Source: JALONO01 sp038209965
Lineage (GTDB): Bacteria; Bacteroidota; Bacteroidia; Cytophagales; Thermoflexibacteraceae
NCBI GenBank assembly: GCA_038209965.1
Contig: JBBQXF010000023.1
Span: forward strand, 1 to 48,983
Direction of reading: 5' to 3'
DNA: 48,983 nucleotides
Every line of letters begins with the position of its first letter. Within the stretch, counting starts at the first letter, position 1. This document shows, piece after piece, positions 43,994-48,983 of the stretch. The notes under the pieces were generated by a model. The model was not told the DNA's origin, made no database searches, and saw only the letters and a list, made by a program, of their open reading frames with translations. Made by a program: the position numbers and the translations under genes.

Positions 43994-44259
43994 ACAAGGC
44001 CACTTCTTGGCCCCACTTTCCATAGGTGATCGCCTGCGATTGATCCAGTATTCGCTATTTACTACCGCCTCAGCTCTGCAGAAGCCAAACACCATTTCCA
44101 GATAAACAACAATAAATAAACCCCAATGGTGAAATAGAAAAAGTAGTTTTATTGTCATCTGCTTTTTTCAAAATAATTACTTATTTGATTTACAATCATT
44201 TGTTTACGAAATATTTATTGTGTTTAATTCATTTAACTTTTTATTTATTTTCTACTATT

Positions 44260-45213
44260 ATGTCACTGATCAACGGGGCGTTGCAAGCCGTAAGCATAGT
44301 TACCAATACGTGGGCCACCAGCCTACGCTTTTATACCCAAGCCCTTGGCTACCAGCTTTTGACCGAGGGCCAGTTGTCGGCCAAGCAAAAGGCGGTTTTT
44401 GGCCGGCAACTGGGCAAATATGCCTTACTGGGGCACGAACATGGATCGGTGGTGAGGTTGCTGGAGACAGCCGATGCCCAAGCCCTGCCCAATCGCTTGG
44501 GGGCGCACCCTTGGGACCTGGGTCTGGGGGCGATCGAGGCGGGGACACCCGACATCATGCGCACCTACGAGCAAGTGCTGCGCCAGCGGTTTGGGGCCAT
44601 CTCCGAACCCGCTGAGTTTGATGCCGAAGGCCCGGAACCATTGGGCCACGTGGTGATGAAAAGTGTGGCTTTTATCGGCCCGTCGGGTGAACAAATTTTT
44701 GTCACTCAGATTGTCCGACGGCAGGGGGGCGTATCGCTGCTCAAGGAAAGCGCGGTAGCCGGCGTAAATGCCCCCGCCAACGTGGTGATTTCCATGCGCG
44801 ACCGCGAGCCAATCAATGTCTTTTGGCGGCCCGTGCTGGGCATTGCCCCGGTAAACGACCTGCCCTTGATCAATCCGCTAGCAGCCAAAATCATGGGCGG
44901 GCCCCCAGAAATGGGCTTCGATATGCTGCTCATGGGCTATGACCGTGAGCGGATCGGACTGGAGCAGCACATCTACGCGCCGCACAATCCCCAGTTCGAT
45001 TACCAAACATTTCCCTGCTCTTTTGGCAAAACGGGGGTGGCCTCGGCGTGCTGGCCATGCCCCGATCCAGCCGCCGCCGCGCACCAAATAGCAGCGGCCG
45101 GTTTCCCCATCATGGGCCAGATCGGGCTACCGCTGCGCCATGCCACCGAACCAATGGCCACTGTGTGCGTTGGTCCACTTGGCGAAATTATTGAACTGGC
45201 CGAGTGCGAATAA
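44260..45213 (+). CDS. VOC-superfamily (glyoxalase/dioxygenase-like) protein
   Basis: A 317-residue protein with two vicinal-oxygen-chelate units. The N-terminal module begins ALQAVSIVTNTWATSLRFYT and contains GHEHGSVVRLLE; the C-terminal half (~165-315) ends with GQIGLPLRHATEPMATVCVG and PLGEIIELAE. Possible metal ligands, such as the glutamate of IIELAE, can be seen, but the full set is not evident. The ATG at 44260 is used because the in-frame extension back to 44152 encodes an AT-rich hydrophobic stretch lying in non-coding-looking sequence. Function (isomerase, lyase or resistance protein) is undefined. The 266-base gap before it is AT-rich and holds no other gene. The 3' end is 13 bases from the convergent RDD gene. 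Confidence 0.75.
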   Translation: MSLINGALQAVSIVTNTWATSLRFYTQALGYQLLTEGQLSAKQKAVFGRQLGKYALLGHEHGSVVRLLETADAQALPNRLGAHPWDLGLGAIEAGTPDIMRTYEQVLRQRFGAISEPAEFDAEGPEPLGHVVMKSVAFIGPSGEQIFVTQIVRRQGGVSLLKESAVAGVNAPANVVISMRDREPINVFWRPVLGIAPVNDLPLINPLAAKIMGGPPEMGFDMLLMGYDRERIGLEQHIYAPHNPQFDYQTFPCSFGKTGVASACWPCPDPAAAAHQIAAAGFPIMGQIGLPLRHATEPMATVCVGPLGEIIELAECE

Positions 45214-45226
45214 CCAACACAATACC

Positions 45227-46021
45227 CTAAATCGCCTGAGTGGCGACTTCTTCAATCGGGACTAGTGCGGGCATGGGAATGTCTTTCTCAATCACAACCG
45301 TTTCCACCAGTTTATCGTGACTGGTCTGGTGGTTCTTGTCCCAGAAATACTGGAAATAGCCCATCAGCAGCATCGAAGCCGAAGAAGCATAGCCCGAGGC
45401 CCGCTCAAAACAGTTGTAAAATGTCATGGGCTTGCCATTTAATTTCACTACTTTGATCTGCATGAGCCGTTTGCCGGGCGTTTGCCCCTCCCACTTGAAG
45501 GGAAACAAGGTAAAATAAGCAACCACACCCAAAAATTTAGTCATCACCCCAATGGCTGAATCGATGTCTTTCAGCGGGTGGGCGAGCGAATTGGCCGCGT
45601 GCAGGGAATCGGTAAACTGCTTGATCGATTCATGAGCGATGGCATCGGCCACCAACACTCCCAAGGCGAAAATTGGGATCACTGCCAACAATACCAAAAT
45701 CGAGTAAATGGCCGCTTTGAGCATCCACCGGAACTGCTGGCGCAGCTTGGCTTCCAAATCATACTTGGCCAATCCCTGATCGAGGTTTTGTAGCCCCAGC
45801 CCCACGGCCCCGGTCACTTCGCGCACCGACTTGGTAAACCGCTTGGTAAAGACCAAATAAACCACTAACAGCAACACCCAAATGCCTGTGTAGCTGGCAA
45901 CTACCGCAATAATGGCCCAGTCAATGGCAAAGGCCAAGGCCCGCCGCTGAAAAGTGGCCAAAGTAGCGTATTGTAACCGATCATCCACCCGCAAGTGGCT
46001 CAAATCAAACTGTTTTTTCAT
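45227..46021 (-). CDS. RDD-family membrane protein
   Basis: A 264-residue inner-membrane protein. The RDD domain shows in FQRRALAFAIDWAIIAVVAS (arginine and aspartate of the family name), the middle segments (AAIYSILVLLAVIPIFALGV) and the late block FPFKWEGQTPGKRLMQIKVV. About four hydrophobic segments are present. RDD proteins are proposed transporters or ion antiporters, but most are untested. An 85-residue insertion between the first and last RDD segments (~65-150) is longer than in minimal members. It is separated from the downstream VOC gene by 13 bases and from the restriction-modification gene by 89 bases. Confidence 0.85.
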   Translation of the reverse strand: MKKQFDLSHLRVDDRLQYATLATFQRRALAFAIDWAIIAVVASYTGIWVLLLVVYLVFTKRFTKSVREVTGAVGLGLQNLDQGLAKYDLEAKLRQQFRWMLKAAIYSILVLLAVIPIFALGVLVADAIAHESIKQFTDSLHAANSLAHPLKDIDSAIGVMTKFLGVVAYFTLFPFKWEGQTPGKRLMQIKVVKLNGKPMTFYNCFERASGYASSASMLLMGYFQYFWDKNHQTSHDKLVETVVIEKDIPMPALVPIEEVATQAI

Positions 46022-46110
46022 TGCTCGTTTACCGTTTTGGTGTAGTGTTCAGATAGGCTAGGACAACTATTACTTGCGGTTTAAGCCAAAGGTTTAGGGT
46101 AATTTTCGCC

Positions 46111-48983
46111 TTATTGCCCAGCCATTTTCTTTGTTTTTTTCACTTTCACTTTGGTAAAAAGATCCGCCGTATATTTTTCATAAAGTTCAAACAGAAATTC
46201 CATCCGATTGGCTTCACTGGTGAACGGTTGTGGGCGGTAAGCCATATCGACGGCTTTATCCAACTCGTTATGGGCTTTTACCAAGGCAAGTGGCATTATC
46301 AAAGGAGTGTACATATCGGATAGGGAGCTCGTAGTAAATGGCAATCTAGCATCCAAAACTTTCTGGGCGGCTGTTTCAATTGCTCTAATTTGTTTGTCGG
46401 TTGGATTTTCGGGCCAAGGATAGTTGTTGTAAACTATATCTTTTGAATATCTATAATCACTTTTCAGTCTCCCACAAATACTTTTAACCCAAGCCATGTG
46501 CATTACTGACATTAAAATTCCAAAATGATATAAAGTTCCATCGGGAATTGACATACAAGTATCGCTCACGATGGAATTTTTATCAAAAAATCCCATCGGA
46601 ATATATTTTCTGTTTTCAGAAGAAACTCTGGGAACAACAATGAATGATTCGGGTTGATTTCTATCACGAAACAAAGTTGAAGTGCTTGCAAATTTTTGTG
46701 TTGATAGAGCTGTACTTGCCAGACGAAATTTTTTAACCAAATCTGTGCGCTTCAAAATTTCGGGCATTTGTTTAAGTTCGTTTGGATCGGCATCAACCAG
46801 CCACAAACACCAACGTTTTCCGCCATTGAGAAACTCATAGGCCGAAATTAATGGCTTAACAAATCTTTCGGCTTTGGGTTCTTTTTGTAAAAATTTAATT
46901 TTTTCTTCATCCGAAAAAAGTAAATGCCCTCCATCTAAAGGCATATTACCAAAACTCATTTTCGGAACATTGCAAATTGGATTAGAACTTTTGTTGATCA
47001 ATACATCTTTTGCATCAATCAAATAGGGATTGATGTTTTTCGCCGCCAGTTGGTGGGCTTCACCCTTGATATTTTCATATTCAAAAATGCTTTTGTTGCT
47101 GGTATCGTAACTGGCAAAGCCAATAATCACACAATAAACGGTTGCATTTCCTTTGGCTTCGTTGCTCCATTTAAAAGTGCGGTGGGCAAAGTGAATTTTG
47201 ATGTTGTATTTATGGAGCATTTGCCCCCAAAGAATACTGGTTTGCTCGCCCTGAACAATTGAGTTGGTAGAAACAAAAGCTACTTTGGTCTTCGTTCCTT
47301 GGATATACTTGGCAGCTTTTACATACCAAGCGGTTACATAATCTAAAACTCCCGCTCCTTGAATATTATCAAATTCTGTTACAACAGCATCTCTTTGGGC
47401 TTGGGTCATCATTTTGGAACCAATAAAAGGAGGATTGCCAAGTATATAATCAAATTTAGTATCGGGTTTTATTTCCGAAAATTCGTCCACAATTTTATAA
47501 CTATCCACCCGCAATCTAACTGTTCCGTATTGTGCAGTAGGTTCTTGAACTTTGGAAGTAATAATTATTTCCGCATCTTTTGCATCTAATTCAACGCTGT
47601 TATATTCCATCAGCAAGTTGCCCCAATTAGCTTTTAATGCGTCATTATTAATAATTTTAGCTGACCTTACCAACGGTATCCTAAACAATTTTTCCCCCGT
47701 CTCCATGCTGCAATACATGTTCATCTGGTGGTCTATCAGCCACATGGCCACTTCGGCTATTCGGGTAGGGAATTCTTCGTATTCAATTCCATAAAATTGG
47801 TCAATGTTTACTCTAAAAAACAGTGCTATGTCCAAGAACTCCATTCCGTGAAATCTCAAATTTAATTTCTGAAGGGCCAGTATCACTTTAAATTCAAGTA
47901 ATCTTATTTCGCGATAAGTTATAATTAAAAAGTTGCCGCATCCACAAGCTGGGTCAAGAAATTTCAAGCTCGCCAATTTGTTATGAAACCTTGTTAGTTT
48001 TGTAAGGTCTTGATTAATTGATTCAAATTCTTGCCAAAGATCGTCTAAAAATAGTGGCTTAATCAATTTTAAAATATTGGTTTCGCTGGTGTAATGAGCA
48101 CCCAAGTTTCGGCGTTCTTTTGGATTCATTACACTTTGAAATATGGAGCCAAAAATGGCGGGAGAAATTTTGCTCCAGTCAATGTAGCAGCAGTCAAGCA
48201 AAGCTTGCCGCATTTTTGTGTCGAAACTTGCCGTGGGTAAGTTTTCTTCAAACAATTTTCCGTTTATGTATGGAAAATCAGCAAGTTGTTCATCAAGGTT
48301 TTTGAAGCGGTTTTCTCGCGGGGTGTTTAATACTTGAAAAAGCTCTTGCAGTTTTGAGGCAAGGTCGCTCCCATCTTCACTGGTTCGTTGTTCCACAAAC
48401 TCTTGAAATTGTTGCTTACCAAAAATGCTAGTGTCTTCGGCAAACAACAAGAACAAAACACGAACTAAATAAACTTCTAACGAATGTCCAATGTAGCCAA
48501 TTTCTTCCAACCGATCGTGGAACTTGCCCATCAGTTCGGCGGCCTTGATGTTTGCCGGATCCTGCTCTTTGTAAATTTTCTTTTGATATCCCAATAAAGA
48601 ACCGAAGCGCTGAACATTATTCACCAGTTCCCTCAGCTTAAACTCAACCATTGGTTGATTGGCATTCCCTAGCTCGGAATGGTCTTCCAAATCATACAGC
48701 CGGAAGTTTTCAAAATCGGAAACAAGGATATACTTCGGTAACTCATGCTCCTTTAGTCCGTGGGTGTATTCTTTGGCTTGCCGAAATGCTTTATCGAGGC
48801 TTTTGCCCCGGCTTTTCATTTCAATTAAAATCATTCCTTTCCAAAGCAGGTCAATGTAGCCGTCTTTGTCGTCCAGTTTTTTTACTCGATGTTCAAAGGT
48901 CGCAAACCGTTTACGGCTAATGCCAAACACGTTAAAAAACTCAACTAAAAATGGTTTGGCATCGGCTTCTTCGTTTGCAGTGT
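46111..48983 (-). CDS. MmeI-family (type IIL/IIG) restriction-modification enzyme, 5' truncated
   Basis: Single-chain enzyme that both cleaves and N6-adenine methylates DNA. The minus-strand frame continues through the window edge (ANEEADAKPFLVEFFNVFG precedes a GTG at 48930), so the true start is outside; more than 955 residues are visible. Numbering from that GTG, the nuclease motif is D27...E37-x-K39 in DGYIDLLWKGMILIEMKS, a helical spacer covers ~90-310, the SAM motif LDPACGCGNF lies near 325-334, and the catalytic NPPF at 499-502. A target-recognition region follows (~640-830). The gene is clearly richer in A/T than the rest of the window, suggesting recent acquisition. No separate methylase or specificity gene is needed in this family. 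Confidence 0.9.
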   Translation of the reverse strand, partial: TANEEADAKPFLVEFFNVFGISRKRFATFEHRVKKLDDKDGYIDLLWKGMILIEMKSRGKSLDKAFRQAKEYTHGLKEHELPKYILVSDFENFRLYDLEDHSELGNANQPMVEFKLRELVNNVQRFGSLLGYQKKIYKEQDPANIKAAELMGKFHDRLEEIGYIGHSLEVYLVRVLFLLFAEDTSIFGKQQFQEFVEQRTSEDGSDLASKLQELFQVLNTPRENRFKNLDEQLADFPYINGKLFEENLPTASFDTKMRQALLDCCYIDWSKISPAIFGSIFQSVMNPKERRNLGAHYTSETNILKLIKPLFLDDLWQEFESINQDLTKLTRFHNKLASLKFLDPACGCGNFLIITYREIRLLEFKVILALQKLNLRFHGMEFLDIALFFRVNIDQFYGIEYEEFPTRIAEVAMWLIDHQMNMYCSMETGEKLFRIPLVRSAKIINNDALKANWGNLLMEYNSVELDAKDAEIIITSKVQEPTAQYGTVRLRVDSYKIVDEFSEIKPDTKFDYILGNPPFIGSKMMTQAQRDAVVTEFDNIQGAGVLDYVTAWYVKAAKYIQGTKTKVAFVSTNSIVQGEQTSILWGQMLHKYNIKIHFAHRTFKWSNEAKGNATVYCVIIGFASYDTSNKSIFEYENIKGEAHQLAAKNINPYLIDAKDVLINKSSNPICNVPKMSFGNMPLDGGHLLFSDEEKIKFLQKEPKAERFVKPLISAYEFLNGGKRWCLWLVDADPNELKQMPEILKRTDLVKKFRLASTALSTQKFASTSTLFRDRNQPESFIVVPRVSSENRKYIPMGFFDKNSIVSDTCMSIPDGTLYHFGILMSVMHMAWVKSICGRLKSDYRYSKDIVYNNYPWPENPTDKQIRAIETAAQKVLDARLPFTTSSLSDMYTPLIMPLALVKAHNELDKAVDMAYRPQPFTSEANRMEFLFELYEKYTADLFTKVKVKKTKKMAGQ

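Overview
The window looks like chromosomal DNA from a member of the Bacteroidota, most likely a Cytophagales-type or related environmental lineage. The evidence is a PorV-like protein next to a giant C25-peptidase sortase-like protein of the type IX secretion system (T9SS), the ftsX / DUF3098 / uppP gene order, the CPBP / DUF2007 / cdsA cluster, starts without Shine-Dalgarno sequences, and several matches to the Bacteroidota promoter TTG-N17-23-TAnnTTTG. Most of the window is GC-rich and densely coding. The last ~2.9 kb is visibly AT-rich. No rRNA, tRNA, CRISPR array, transposase or prophage gene was recognised.

Layout. 1-8.8 kb: end of an unknown gene, aroB, porV, a porU-like giant gene and an OmpA-domain protein. 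9-10.9 kb: a PLP-dependent threonine/serine dehydratase and a DUF1707-type protein. 10.9-11.5 kb: a tandem array of ~84/90-bp hairpin-containing repeats filling the gap between two convergent genes. 11.5-15.2 kb: a double AAA+ (CbbX/EccA-like) ATPase with a duplicated N-terminal module, behind a ROK sugar kinase. 15.2-22.9 kb: exported lectin-like and hypothetical proteins, a peroxiredoxin-like protein, a CrtI-type oxidoreductase, a small unknown gene, a lipocalin-like/methyltransferase pair and a glycosyltransferase. 22.9-32.4 kb: housekeeping genes (L,D-transpeptidase, sterol-desaturase-family oxygenase, smpB, rsmA/ksgA, CCA-adding enzyme, dus, CPBP protease, DUF2007, cdsA). 32.5-37.7 kb: an orphan sugar-type ABC permease, an ABC exporter, uppP, DUF3098 and ftsX. 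37.8-46 kb: a WD40/TolB-like protein, a DEAD-box helicase with a structured leader, a TPR lipoprotein, a gene remnant, a dipeptide epimerase, a VOC protein and an RDD protein. 46.1 kb to the end: an MmeI-family single-chain restriction-modification enzyme running off the edge.

How genes work together. PorV and the C25 protein belong to T9SS cargo processing and attachment at the outer membrane. ftsX, uppP, the L,D-transpeptidase and the dipeptide epimerase all bear on peptidoglycan synthesis, remodelling or recycling. smpB, rsmA, the CCA enzyme, dus and the helicase serve RNA maturation and ribosome upkeep. cdsA and the desaturase-family protein act in lipid metabolism.

The least explained items are the repeat array at 10903-11505, the duplicated N-terminal module of the double AAA+ protein beside it, the hairpin cluster at 20037-20150, the long structured leader of the helicase at 41147-41221, and the interlocked divergent promoters at 37698-37765.
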